Notes: generated from the letters alone by a model not told the origin. A stretch of 64,000 nucleotides of DNA from Metridium senile (GCA_949775045.1 OX459096.1:33847160-33911159), one strand, 5' to 3'. Positions 1 through 15,100 are shown, counted from the stretch's first letter. Numbers and translations: made by a program.

Positions 1-199
1 GAGTATATTATTTCTGAAGTGAACTTCTCTGATTGGTTGATCTGTGTGTTTAGCACACAAGTATTTAAATGGGAAAGTACAGATTTAAATGGGAACCTGT
101 TCATAATAAAAATACAATTTTCATAATCCTATCCAAACTGTTGGATGAATGTAGTTTAGTTTATGGCATGCTAACCTTTGAATGCTGTAATGGTTTCAG

Positions 200-3100
200 G
201 CAAAAGCCCAGTATGTTGAAGAGGAAGAAGAGGAAAAACAATTCAAAGAACAATTGCATCAATGGAAAAAAACACAGGTTATTTTAATACCTTTCTTCTT
301 TACCTATAAATTTTTACTTCAACAGGAAAATAAACATAATTTAATTCTATTTATCCTATAGACCACTTTCATAACTAGCAGAACATGATTTTTCAAGTAA
401 ACATATTTTAATATTTTAGCACTGTCACATGAAATAACCACCTGAAATAGGCATGTTTGGAAGATTTTGATGCTCTGGTTAAAATACCAAAGAAGTTATG
501 CTCAATGAAAAATGTAGAGATTTGTATGTGATTTTCTGTTGAGGCCTTTGTTGCCTCGTTTTGGTGTTTTTCTTATTTTTAAAATTCTTAATATATAGCT
601 TCTTGCAAATTTAATCGTTTTTTCTCAAACTTTCACAAGTCATTGTTATACAGAATGCCTATCCTATGATAGCTTTTTTTTTCATAAAACATTAATTTTA
701 AATATTATGATAATTAGTAGCAGCCATTTATGAAAGTCGTCTATAAACGTCTATTAATAGAGCATTAGTTTTTATTATTTCTGTTTTTCATTATATTTAT
801 TCATTTTTCACTTTTCATTTTGTCGAAATAAGAATACATAAATATAGTTCAACCTCGTTCAACCTCAAAATATTTTTATTGATGCTCATCTTTCTCATTG
901 TTTGTGTAAATTTGAATTTTGAATGTTGCCATGCTTTTTTGTGTCAAGACTGGAAAGGCTACTCCTAAATACGTTTACAAGACAGCTGATGAAGTCAAGG
1001 TACGTGTATAGAGTGAAGTAATCTTGTATTCAGTTCTGTAATTATTACTGTTAGTACTTTATAGCCTCCTTTGCAGGCATCACTGACTGGGCTTCCTGTG
1101 CTTTGCCATATATATAACACAGAAACCCCAATCCATAAATATTTCTTTCAGTTTGATAGAACTATTGATCATTATCTCAAAATATGATGACCGTTTTGTG
1201 TTCTCTCTTATTATGTATACACCTATTTCAATTAACGTTGTCCATCTGGAATGGTTGATCTGAGACCGATAGGAATTGTGGGAGTCCTTTATATTTCAAA
1301 TACATTGTTTTAATCACACTTCAATGGTGCTGAATTACAGATAACAGTATTTCAGAAGTAAACGTTAATATTCAAGCGTGATTATAATAGTGCATTTGCA
1401 GTATAACAAGCTCCCACAATTCCTATCGGTCTCAGATCAACCATTCCAGATGGACAACGTTAATTGAAATAGGTGTATATGCACACTCCCTTGTTATATA
1501 TTGGGCGTATTTTCTCATGACATACTGTGAATATCCAACATGTCACTTGTATTTTTTCGTACAAACTCGCCTAAAGGCTTGTGTATACTAGAAAATACTA
1601 GTGACTTGTGGGATATTCCGTGGTATACCACTCAAAACCAATGTATAACTAGTACTTATGAAAGGCTAGTCAGTACAGAACATGGATTTTAAAAGTGTGT
1701 CAACACTTTTCATACAAAAAATCAATATACATGTGAGAAGTGATATTTAAAATATGTTAATATAGAGGTTGTGAGTGAGTGAGTGTCAGCAAATGTTCAC
1801 TGAAAACTTAGGAAATTGAGAATTGATTAATTTATGTCACAGGCAACAGGGTTGGTGAAGAAAGGTCCTTCTGTTTCTCTAAAACACAGCAAAGTCAAGG
1901 TAAAACTTAAAAAAAATACAATGGTGTAGAACTTGTCTGAATGCTATGATAGGGTGCATTGCGGCCATGTATCTGTTTACAATCATGAGTGTGATTAGTG
2001 TATGCCTCCCCCATGTAGAACTGATGGTAATACAGTAAGACAATCCCCTACTCTTCAAGAACTGCACACCAGGATCTGTTATACCAAATATATATAGGGT
2101 CTGATTGAATCTGTTTGTGATTGCCATTTGTTTTGTTTTATTTATTTATAAGCACATGTAACTTGCTGCAGTAACTCATATTCCAGTATATTGTATATAT
2201 AATGGCTAGTTGTAAAATACTTATTTTGCTTTATCACAAATCAAAAATATACAATCAATGTAGCAACTAATTACTTTTAATTGATGGCAGCCAACTGAAC
2301 GTATTCAACAACTAGACGTTGAAATGCCTGAGCCGAAAACAGCAGTAATAGAGAGTTTAAGATTCACATTTACGGGAACGACAAACGTCAGATTGGCCTT
2401 TCTAATATTGATTTAAAAGCTTCAAATAACTGTGCAAAAGATCTCAATGAATAAAATGTGTATTAACAAACAACATAAGGACCTTGTTTATGCAGAGATG
2501 TCACATGGTAAAGAGTAAACGCAGAAAAACCGGTTAGTTTTGACGTTTGGCGTTTAGCGTAAACGTGAATCTTAAACTCTCTAGTATTGGCTCCAAAAGC
2601 AGTGAAAGATTAATAAATGTTGTATTATTTTCCATTACTGTGTTCAGGTGGTAGACATGACTGGCCCTGAGGCAAAGATATTGACTGGTTATGGTTCCCT
2701 GTCACAGCAACACGCCAAACCTGGAGAAATGCTTACTTCAACAACAGGTATTTCTACTGAAACCTTTCTACTATAATTTATCATAGATTGATAAAGAAAA
2801 AAATTACATTGTATTTATTAAGAGCAATTTTGATGTCAAACTTTTTGCACCGTGATAAACTTATCGTCAGCGAATGATAGTTATACCTTTACTGTTATTA
2901 TTATTATTGATTATGGTGATTACTTTTGTTTATAGTTGAAGAAGTAGAATCCGCGTTTTCTATGCCAGAATTAACATACAATCTTAACCTGTTGGTGGAC
3001 ATGACTGAACAGGACATCGTTCAAACGGACAAACAGTATGTACTCTTATTACGTACTTCGTATTTACGTATTTACTCATGGCTTTAGAATACCCCGACAC

Positions 3101-6100
3101 TTTTTAGGCCACAGTATAGACCTGTCACCGTGGTCCGCAGTGATTGACTGTGGACCGCGGTTACACTTAGTTGTATATCATTACGTTGTATATCTATTTC
3201 CCTTCGGACTGCAAACCGCGGTTACAATAAGTTGTATATATCTTTATTTCACTTCGGACTGCGGACCGCGGTTACAATAAGTTGTATATATCTTTATTTC
3301 ACTTCGGACTGCAGACCGCGGTTACTATAAGTTGTATATATCTTTATTTCACTTCGGACTGCGGACCGCGGTTACAATAAGTTGTATATATCTTTATTTC
3401 ACTTCGGACTGCGGACCGCGGTTACAATAAGTTGTATATATCTTTATTTCACTTCGGACTGCAGACCGCGGTTACAATAAGTTGTATATATCTTTATTTC
3501 ACTTCGGACTGCAGACCGCGGTTACTATAAGTTGTATATATCTTTATTTCACTTCGGACTGCAGACCGCGGTTACAATAAGTTGTATATATCTTTATTTC
3601 ACTTCGGACTGCGGACCGCGGTTACAATAAGTTGTATATATCTTTATTTCACTTCGGACTGCAGACCGCGGTTACAATAAGTTGTATATATCTATTTCAC
3701 TTCGGACTGCGGACTGCGGACCGCGGTTACACTTAGTTGTATATCTTTATTTCACTTCGGACTTAGTTTATATTAGTATTTCGCCGTTCTCAAAAGACAA
3801 CGGAGTACGGGTACAGCAATTTCCATTGCATGCCTTCAAAAATGTCGGGGTATTCTAAAGTTGCTCCAATATTTGAATGATCATGAGGATGAGTATATGA
3901 GTATGAAGAATTATGCATAGTGAGGTTGGTGTTATCTGCCATAACCAAGGTTTCAGTTTCAGTTTAATATAGTGCCATGATAAGGCCTGCACACACGAGG
4001 GAGCTTGCTCCCGCAACATGCTCCCGGAGCAAAGCTCCCTCGTGTGTACCAACGATTTCACGCAAAAAAAATTGTTGCGCAACAAATATTTTGCTCCCGG
4101 GTTTTGCTCCCTCATATTAAACTGGTTAAATGTGAGGGAGCAAGCTCCAGGAGCAAATCTGTTGCAGGAGCGTGTTTCAGGAGCCGGCTCCCTCGTGTGT
4201 ACTAAAACTTTTCTGCCGCGCAACAATCTGTCTCCAGTTGACCAATCAAATTGTTGGATTTAAACTAGTTCCCATGCTCCGTTCGGGTTGTTTGCATCGT
4301 TTCGCTCCCTCGTTTTTCTCATGTGTACTGGTCTTGCAAAATGACCCAGGATCACCCAGGAGCATGTGCGGGAGCGTGTTGCGGGAGCTAATAGTTAAAC
4401 TAATCAAGGCACGGACGGCTATGACTATTAAGACAGCTATATGACTGTTACAAAAGACGAATTGATATACAGCCACTCCCATAAAGGTTGTTCTACTAAA
4501 AATATATTATTTATTATTTATTTATTCTATTTAGAATATTCCAAATGTCACGTGTCTCATTAAATACTTTTGTTTCTCGTGCACGTTAGCACGTGAATGA
4601 TATAAGAGCGTATTCGTATAACTCTGGGTGTTTAATTTTTTTTTAAATTAATTGCTTAATAAAAACAGCTCCATAAAAACAGCTCCATAAATTAGTTGCT
4701 GAATAAAAACAGCTTCATAAAAACAGCTCCATAAATTAATTGCTGCATAAAAGGGCTGCATAAAAACAACTTGACTCCATATTTAAAGCACCATTTTAAT
4801 GATGTAGCATCATTTATTAAATTGCAAGCTCCATATAATATCGCCAGTGAATCAAAACAGTAGCTGAATAATGGCGGTAATGGCACCCCATAGACCTTCA
4901 GCCTAGAACAATAAAGTATTTAGTTTACTATCGTCATCGTGACATCACTGATTTTCATTGTGTAATTGTATTTAGGTTTTTAAACAAAGTATGTCGAGTG
5001 GTTGTCTCAGTCATTTCGCTCATTGCAACGTTGTGAATATAAAGTCATGATGAGCAATCGATCTTCGAATGCCACTCAAAGCTACGTCTTCCTACCCGTG
5101 GATTTACGCGTCCGCACCCTCTTGTATTCATTCATTGTCTTCTTGGGTCTGTACTCGATTGTGGCTAACGGGACTATTTTACACTTGAGAAGAAAAAATG
5201 ATAAAAAACGCAAGCGACGAAATCGCAAACCCTTTGAACGGTTCTTTGTAACAAACATTTTTGCAAGTAGCCTTGCAGTATCGAATATTGCATGTGCAAT
5301 TATCTCTATGCCGGTGTCAATTGCTACAAACTTTCTTGATGTCATCGATACCGACTGGAAGTGCAGGATAGTACGTTTTTCCTATATTTTCTTTCTAGTA
5401 ATTACTATGAATAATTTGTTTGTGATTGGGATAGAGCGATACCTCGCTATCTTCTATCCATTCCGAGTGCCATCATTACGTGGTGTAAAAATACTTGTTG
5501 TAGCATGTTGGATTCTTGCTTTTCCAATCACCGTCATCCCCTCCGTAACGTACGGACTTCAACGACGAGATATCAACCCAGACAGATATACTCAAGAATG
5601 TATGTACGACAGGACAGTTCCTCCTTACAAGCTCTTTCAATTTGGCTTCGTTGTAATCGTCTACGTTATTCCCGCGATTGTTCTATCGTTTACAAACATT
5701 CGAGTTTTACTTTATCTGAAACGTAAAAAACTCACTCAGCACATACGACGTACAATCTCGTGGAGATTTTATGGAACTGTTACGTTTGTATCATTAACCT
5801 TCTCGTTCATTCTTCCTTGTGTTTTTGTTTTCTTAATTACCATTTTAAATATTTTGTTAAAACTAGAACTCAGTCTAACAGTAGATTATGTAATCAGAAA
5901 AGCAAACGCAGTTTTGATATATTCGAATTCAGCCATCAGCCCAACGATCTTGCTTTCCACCTTACCCCATCTACGAGGAAGGCTGAAGTCGTTTATTGTG
6001 AAGCATTTTACAAGAAGACAAAGAAACAGTAATGCAGTTATAGACGTTAGTTTTCTTTAAAACTCTTCCAATGAACCACCAAAAGAGAAAGTTTTGATTG

Positions 6101-9100
6101 AAAATAGACCCTACTTTTATGCAAAATCTCAGAGGAAACGAGTAATCACAAAGTTTTTCTTGAGACAAAATGAGGCCGCACCCTCCTGCCTCCCTTCCTG
6201 CTCATCTGGCACTCCACTCGATCGAACTTCAACGTGTTTCCTTACTCGATCGAACTTCAACGTGTTTCCTTACTCGATTGAACTTCAACATGTTTCGTTA
6301 CTCGATTGAACTTCAACGTGTTTCGTTACTCGATTGAACTTCAACGTATTTCCTTACTCGATCGAACTTCAACGTGTTTCCTTACCCGATCGAACTTCAA
6401 CGTGTTTTTCGCGTAAACTTAGGGACTATTTTGCCTTCTAGTTTGAATAGCACTAATAAACTTAAAATTCGTCCAGTTATTACATTTTGGCATGAAGGTA
6501 CACATCCTCGGAAACCCAGGGGTATTCTTCTGTCGCTCGTTTCTCGCTTCCACAACATATACCCCTGGGAACGTAGTCTGTTGGAGCTTGTTCTGGAAGT
6601 CAAAATTCAAACTTATTAACGACTTTCTTTGAATGGTTATCTTGATTTTCATTGGTTGACCTAATAAGGTCGACCAATCAGGAAAGAACTGAATTTTGAC
6701 TTCCGGAACAAGCTCCAACAGACTACGTTCCCAGGGGTATATGTTGTGGAAGCGAGAAATGAGCAACAGAAGAATACCCCTGGGTTCCCGAGGTTGGAAG
6801 GTACAAGTCTTGTGAAAGACTTGGTAGCAGGTGAAGGAGGAAAAGGACAAAATGGAAGAGGAAAAACAAGAACATAGAGGAGATAAATGAAAGGAGATGA
6901 GGGGAAGAGATGGGAAAAGATGAAAGAAAAAAATGTCAAGTCGAGAATTAAGTGGAAGAGGGAAAAGAGAAAAAACAAGAACTTAATAGGAGATTAATTA
7001 AAGGAGATGAGGGGAAGAGATGGGAAAAGATGACAGAAAGAAAAGTCAAGTCGAGAAGAAAGTGGAAGAGGGAAAAGTGAAAAAAACAAGAAGAAGAGGA
7101 GTAAAAAGAAATGATTAAAGTGAAAAGGGAGGAAACACATTAAGAAAAGAATTGAAAGAGGAAAGATGCAAAAGAAAAGGTAAAAGGAAAGGAAATAAAA
7201 CATATTAGGAAAGAAAAAGAGGTAGAAAAATGAAAAGATGAATGGGAAAGACTTTGAAATAAAAAATGAAATGAAATAATATAATTGAATGAAAAAAGAG
7301 GAAAAAGTTGTAAGAAAGAGGGCAAAAGAAAAAAAAAATACCAAAAAAAGAGAAATGACAAAAGAAAAGGCACAAGGGAGGAAAGTAAAAAAGAAAAAAC
7401 AAATTGATGGAATGCCATACACTAAGTGATTGCAAGGATGGCTTTTCTCTTCAAATTATTCAATGGCTCTTATTTATAGTAAGGGTGAACCTTTAAATAT
7501 AGAAATTATGAATACTGTCTTGTTAGTCGTCTTGAAAAAATAATAATTAATCAGGTGTTTAAATAGATGTAGAGCACAAACACACGTCCATGAATTAAAA
7601 TCAAATTGCTGTCTGTAATAGTTCCTATGTATTGATATAATTAAAGACAAGTAAAATTTAAACGAGGTATTGGTTCATTTGTATTTGGTGTTTTTTAGGA
7701 TGTCCTGGTTGATTGGGTTTGATTTTAAAAATAACCACTAAATAAAAACAATTATATCTTTTTCTGCATTATGGTAATTGATTTTTGGAAAACTTCCCTC
7801 ACACTTAAATTGTTAATTACCTTTTTCTTTCAAAAGCAAATTAAACTATATTTCCTCAGGGGAAGCTCCAATGAAAATTTGAAGTGACTTTCCATACAGC
7901 TTTAATAAACCTCATGTTGAATCAAACTTTTCTTCACCAAACAGACAAACATTAATTATGCATGTTTTAGCTACAGTCAAAGAGTAAATGTCATCATTTA
8001 CTCAACCCTATTATTAATATTGTGGGTTTTTTTTAAACTAAAATTTATCTGTAAAAGTGAGCCTAAAATGAGAATTATTTATCTAGAAAGTGGTTAGATC
8101 TCTTAGTTAATTCATAGTTAATAGAGGGGAATGTTATGAAGCCCGGCAAACTTCAAAGAGATAGGTTATTGTTTGAGTTTTTCGAAGTCATGTGACATTG
8201 ACGATGCACGCTCATATCCAAGATGGCGTCGTTCTCTAGAGATGTTTAGCTAGCTGTGTCACTTTAAACGCTTACAAATGAATGTAATTCAAATAACTTT
8301 GATCGTGTTATTAACTATGGTTAATTCAACTACAAATAAAATCGTTTATACAAATATACTCAAGACCATGAATTTCTTCTTCAGTTTAATATAGAATTAA
8401 TTTAAGTACTACCTCATATAAGCTCCCAATTATTATTTTTTGACAATAAATTGACATAAATTTCTTTTGATATATTTTTTTTATTGAATCATGTATCTAT
8501 TATTTTTTACGATTTTGGAGTATCTTAAAACAGATTGAACGTAGCGAATGATTGAGTTGTACCATGCAAAATGCAAAATGAAAAGTAAATAGAACAAAAT
8601 ATTGCAAAATAAGAAAAACGTCAAGGTTTTCTTCATTTTAAAAAGCACAAAACCTCTACAAGATAAATGTAAAATACAAATTGTAAAAGCTGTGAATTTA
8701 CAGCTTAAAATTAATATTCTTGTCTTTGGATTTTTTTGTTGATCAAACTATCAAAAACAGCAAAATTAGGTTTGTCGACAAAAATTAATAAGGTTTTCCA
8801 TTGAAAAATTTAAAATACAAACAGAAAATGGAACAATAACAACATTAAGGGCCAGCTAGTGCACGAGAAATCATGCAAAAGTGGAACTGAAACTTTTTAA
8901 TTTTATTAATAAAAAATAATATAATTTTTTACTGCACGCCAAGCGAGATATTGACAAAAAATATTTTGCTACTTGACATGAGTGCTTGGTTGGGCTTCCT
9001 GTGGTGGCTGGAATCGGTTTGTTGTGCGAATACCAATTTGCACACCACTTAAGACATAGATTCTTAACTAGACTATGATCCTAAGCACCACTAGCTTGTT

Positions 9101-12100
9101 GGCTTTTCTCTTCATGGCTGACAAAGGGTTTTGCAAAGAGATTGTACTGGTATATCTATTTATCTGGGGCATCATGATGTAATGGATTTCTTTTGTCCTC
9201 AGACTTCATTTTGAGCAAGATATGGTGGCAAACTTGAAGTATGAAAGTGAAAGAAACAGTGGCGTAATAGAACAAGAAGAAGAACAAATCAAAAGATTAA
9301 AAGAGATTATTGAACTTATAGAAAGGTACAATCAAATGCCATTCAATTTTAATATTTAGCTTTCAAATTTTGTTATCATTGATAGTTGCATTTTACAAAT
9401 TACAAGATGTACGACATTGATTCACAAAACAAACAAAAACCATACCATAACACCGGGCTCGAAATAGGGAAAGAATTTGTCCTGCCACTTCCAGATAAAT
9501 AAACAGTGAAAGATGATTTTCAGTAAATTTTAAATGCAATTTTATTATCTATTTGATATTAGATAAATAAGATATTTGGTGTATGAACTTATGACATAAT
9601 TTCTATAAATGTCAACATTATATTTTGTCACGGGTTGTACTCTTTTGAAACATGTCTTAATGTTTGACCAAGGTAGTAAATACATAATGGTTTTAATCAG
9701 AGTTGTTTCATTCCCAGTTGTAACACTCTACTGTCAAGTACTGACCACAATGCATCACTACAGCAATGTCAGACTGTGTTTAAACGATTACAAGATGAAT
9801 TTCACGAAGAATACATGGTATGCTTAAGTATTATGATTACCAAAATTTATTATGCTATAGACCTTTCTAATAAGTCCTGAAGTGTTGTGTTTTCCGCGCT
9901 TGATGTCAAATTTATTCTATTGAAATTTGTACAATATGAAAGGTATTGGAAATTATAAATTTGACGTCAAGAGCGGAAAACACAACACTTCGGGACTTAT
10001 TAAAAGGGTCTATAGCACAATTATTACATGTGCTCTTATTGGTGAAAAACCTATGAACTATTTCTCCATGGTCTGCACGCTTATTTCAAACCGTCGCACA
10101 CTGCCTTTCCAATCTTTCAATTGGATGTCGTTAGAAGCATGTGCACGGACACAATGACTGATATAATGTGAGCTTCCATTTGCTTAAAAGCCTAATATGA
10201 ACTATTTATAATTGATTAATTTTTTTGTATATAATTTAAATTAAGTCACAATATTCATTGTGGGAAACACTGTATAGTTGACATGTGAAAATAGGTGAAT
10301 TTGTTATTATTTTTGTAAATATTTAATTGTTCAAATATTGCTTTAGATGGATGAGTTATCTGCACTGGCAGTCCCATTAGTATTTCCATTAGTAAGTACA
10401 CATTAGTATCATAGAAGCATATCATAAAATGCTGTTGTTGATGTTACTAATGTAGTGTTGTTGTTGTTCTACATGTTGTCACTGCTGTTGTTGTTGATAT
10501 CAATACTGTTGTTGATGCTCTGCTGTTGTTGATATTGTTGCTGGTCTTGTTGCTGCTATTATTTTTGTTGCTTCTGTTGTTGTTAAATTGTTGTTATTTG
10601 TTGTTGATATCAATACTGTTGTTGATGCTCTGCTGTTGTTGATATTGTTGCTGGTCTTGTTGCTGCTATTATTTTTGTTGCTTCTGTTGTTGTTAAATTG
10701 TTGTTATTTGTTGTTGCTACTGCTGTCACTGTTGTTGTTGATATCAATACTGTTGTTGATGCTCTGCTGTTGTGTTGTTGATATTGTTGATATTGTTGCT
10801 GCTGTAGTTGGTCTTGTTGCTGCTATTATTTATGTTGCTTCTGTTGTTAAATTGTTGTTACTGTTGTTGCTGCTGTTGTTATTGATATCAATACTGTTGT
10901 TGATGCTCTGCTGTTGTGTTGTTGATATTGTTGCTGCTGTAATTGGTCTTGTTGCTGCTATTATTTTTGTTGCTTCTGTTGTTAAATTGTTGTTACTGTT
11001 GTTGTTACTGTTGTTTGTCTTTTTGCTCCTATTGTTGTTGCTGCTGCTGCTATTGTTGTTGTTGTTGATGATGCTGTGATTGGTCTTGCTATTGTTGATA
11101 TAATATCATCATCAGTTAATAAAATGTTTTGTAGTTACTTGTTTTGACACTGTTAAAAAGAATAAGTTACCTTGTTTACTCTTATATAACTTAAATATTA
11201 TATTAATATAACTGATAAATCATTTTGTTAATTTTTATTCAAGGTCAAAGAATTCTTAAGGAAATGGAATCCTATTCTGAACCCTTCTTATGGCTTGGAT
11301 GTTTTCAAACAATGGAAAAACCTACTACAGAATGACAAGCCATCAGCCTTTAGTCTCTCTCAAAACACACCTATAGATACCAATAAGTAAGTACTCAGAG
11401 TTGTTCTAAGACATACACACTGTATGTTTATCATCTGTGAAAAAAGACAGTGGGTCAATGTGGTCATGAAATCCCTTTGTTCTAGAAAAGTCTATAAAAT
11501 TTACCCATAGTCCCAGGTGCTACTAGCTAGCCTGTAGGCTTTTCACTTCATGGGTGACAACGTTTCTCCGAAAGGGCCGGTATATACTAGTTATACAAAT
11601 AATTTCAAGTGGCATAACATGGAATATCCCATGAGTCACTTGTATTTTCTAATATACACATGAGTCTTTAGGCAAGTGTGCATGCAAAGACAATTCAAGT
11701 GACAAGTGGGATATTCATAGTATGCCACGAGAAAACATTGTATAATTATTTTATCCCACATCATGTAAATTTATAAAGAGAACCAGCAATGTCTCATGGG
11801 AAGAGGCAGTTGAATTCTGCCCAATATACAACCTCTTTCAAACATTTTGATTGGCTGTATTTTATATGATGTGGGATAAATACAATTAAATGACAAACAA
11901 GCAGAACAATGGCTGTGTGCTTTTATTGTCTTTTTGATATTAAAATATTTAGCAAATTATATGATATGATATATATATGATATGTTGACGTGAGCACCAT
12001 TGTCTGGAATCTTATTTACAATGGCAAATCAGCCAATCATATTACAAGATTAATCATCGGTAGTTGTGGTAAAACATAATTTTTAAAAATAATTAAATAT

Positions 12101-15100
12101 ATAATTAAATAAGTACCAGTATTTACAAAATTTGCTATTATTATTTCAAGTGAATATAGCCAATTGTTTTAATTGTTTATAATAAGTAATCGATTATTTA
12201 TGTTCATGAGTAATAATATTATCAATACTATTTTACAATTGACAGTATGGATATTTATGATCAACTTGTATGGGTTGTATGGATGCCCTTGATGAGAACA
12301 GCTGTAAGGTAAGTTTATACATCATTTACATTGGTTGCTTGGTTTAGCCACTGAACTCTCCCCGCTGTGGTCCAGGTTTTTTAAAACTCACTGCTAAGTC
12401 ATGGATGATATTATATATAGATTACTTCATAATAACAATAGCTTTATTAGATCAAACTTGAGAAAGAAATATATGAATGATTTACAAATAATACATGGGT
12501 GTATATGAAACTGCTCTTTTTTTTTCATTGTCGTCGTCTTGGTCCTCAAATTGGAGGGTCAGGTCCCATGGCATCTAGTAATTATATGAACTCTCTTCTT
12601 ATCACTTTTTTCACCAGTATTTGGAACACTCGTGACAGTGAACCAATGGTAACACTGATAGAACTCTGGTCACCATTACTACCAGCTTGGATCATTGATA
12701 ACATTAGAAACCTGTTGATACTTCCTCGATTACAGGTAGGTGTAAATATAGGCAACTCCTGAGTCAGAGAGAGTGTGTTTGGGGTTCCTGTGTTGAAAAT
12801 TCGAAGGAAGCCAAAGCCTGGTGATGAGTCCTTCTTCCCTTCTTCCTCCCTCCTCCCTCCTACCCCCTACAGCCACAAGAAGCCTGCATCATTCATTTTC
12901 TTCTTCTTTTTTTCCCTGTCGCCTGCTGAGGAGGTGTATAAGTATATAATGATAGTATCTATGGCCTATGGCCTTGTGGGATATTGCCATAACCCATGAA
13001 GGCGAGAGGTCTAATTGTTTTAGCATCCTGCACAAATTCAGGTCTAACTTTTTTTATTGTAAAATCTTTAGTCTGAAGTAGATTCATGGAACCCCTAAAC
13101 TGTTTCTGTTCTTGCTATTTCTGATTCATGAATATTTTTATTGTTATAAAATCTTTAGACTGAAGTAGATTCATGGAATCCCTAAACTGTTCCTGTTGCT
13201 GTTCTTGCTATTTCTGACTCATGTATATTTTTATTGTAAAATCTTTAGACTGAAGTAGATTCATGGAATCCTCTAACTGATGCTCTTCCTGTTCATGCCT
13301 GGATTCATCCCTGGTTACCTCTCATGGGTTAGTTAAAATTATTAATTTCGTTAGTTTTTTATCTTTTTTTTTTGCCAGACATTTACAGACCTCCCCTTTG
13401 GGGGCTTTGCTATGAGACACACTCAACTACTGTATTAATCTTCCAGTAAAATGTCTTTGTATTGTATTGTTATTTTTTTCAATGTAGTGTATCTTTTATA
13501 CATTTATTTAACAGTATGTAGTCTTGATTAGTTCTTGCTATTTTGGAGAGGGTGATCTATTTTTGTAATAAACTTGAACACAACACCCAAACATGGGTGG
13601 CATAGGTGGCATAGTGGTTCTACTGTGTGTCTCTCACTGCTGTGGTTCAGGTTAAAGTCCCAGTTCAGGCATAGATTATATGTGAATTGAGTGTGTTTGA
13701 TGTGTTGTTCTATCCAATGCCACAAGGGTTTTTCTCAGGGTTATTCCCTTTTCCTCCTTCCCAAAAATCAACATGTGAGCAGAGTTGTGTGCTAAAATAT
13801 TAGGGATAGTGAGTGTAGGGGTAGTGATTGTTAGTCTTTTACTCATCTGGCTAGATAATAAATTTAAAAAGATGATTTATTGTCATCACTCCTCTGTCAA
13901 GAGAATATACTACAATATCGATCGTACGAGTAACACTATAGTTAGACTGATTTTTTTTCTTGGAAACAGGATCTTCTTTAGAACCACTGTATGCTCCAAT
14001 TCGCTATAAACTGGCATCAGCGTTGACTAACTGGCATCCATCAGACCCATCTGCAAAAATGATCCTTGAGCCCTGGATAAAGGTGACACTTGCATATTAT
14101 CTGTTCAACTTTATGAGGGTCCTGAAGGGGAGGGGGAGGGGGGTCCGAATCCCATTTCCCAGTTTATATTTGGACCAAATCCCAGTCAAAAATCACATAA
14201 TCCCATCAGTTTTGCTCAAGTTTTCAATCCTATTCCCATTTTCTATTTTTCTTTTATAATTTGTAAATCCCAGTCCCAGTGCATCCAATTTAATTTTCCC
14301 AGTCAAAAATAAGGCCAATCCCAGTTCCCATTTTACCCCTTCAGGACCCTCTTTTATTACAAATAAAGGCATTCTCATCTTTACATAACAAAGCTACCTT
14401 TTCAATCAGTAATCAGTGATCAAGGGTTGAATATAATATATTATATAATAAGTGATATGATTTTGGGAAATTTTTCAAATTACATTTGTCTTGATGTATA
14501 CAAGTACTTTCCACAATACAATAAACTTTATTTATAGAGGGTGACATAATAACTGTTATCATGGTTCGTGCTACTCCTTAAACTCCTTGAAAACTCCTTA
14601 GATTTGATTTACGTTTTTAAGGGCACTTGAAAAGCCCTTGAATTTTAGAAAATCAGCAAAAACTCCTTAAAAACTAATTATTTCTAGCTAAAGTAGGGAA
14701 AAATTCTAGTATTGCAAATTAAGGTCCCGGGGGTGGGGGGGGGGGGGGGGGGGGGGGGGTGCGACTTCCTTAGAAAATGGATAGGGGTGCTCGACGAACG
14801 GTTTTGTAAATGACTCCAAGGTACGCATAAATTAACTCAGATACTGATTTCAGACCCTAAAAGGTACGACCACATTTTTTCAATATGTATAATCTTTAAT
14901 AAGTTCGAAAATTGACCCTAAAAGGTATGCGAGGGTCTTATGTTCGACCCTTAAAGGTCCGTCGAGCACCCCTATCTATTTTCTAATGGAGTCTCCTCCC
15001 CCAAACCCCTCCCCCCGGACCATAGGTTAATGGGAGGAGACATTTATTTATGGACGTATAATTTCAGGTATTTTCCAAGGGAAGTATGGATGCCTTTGTA

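Noticed and set aside
5002..5046. Upstream extension of the GPCR reading frame (15 more residues)
   Set aside because: It begins with TTG, not ATG. The double ATG at 5047/5050 followed by N-glycosylation sites is the natural start.
6994..7435. Several Phe/Leu/Ser-rich minus frames that look like membrane proteins
   Set aside because: They mirror the polypurine plus strand. Three overlapping frames have the same look, so composition explains them.
10588..11079. 163-codon Leu/Val-rich frame
   Set aside because: TTG-repeat artefact between two TFIP11 exons, with no start context and no family resemblance.
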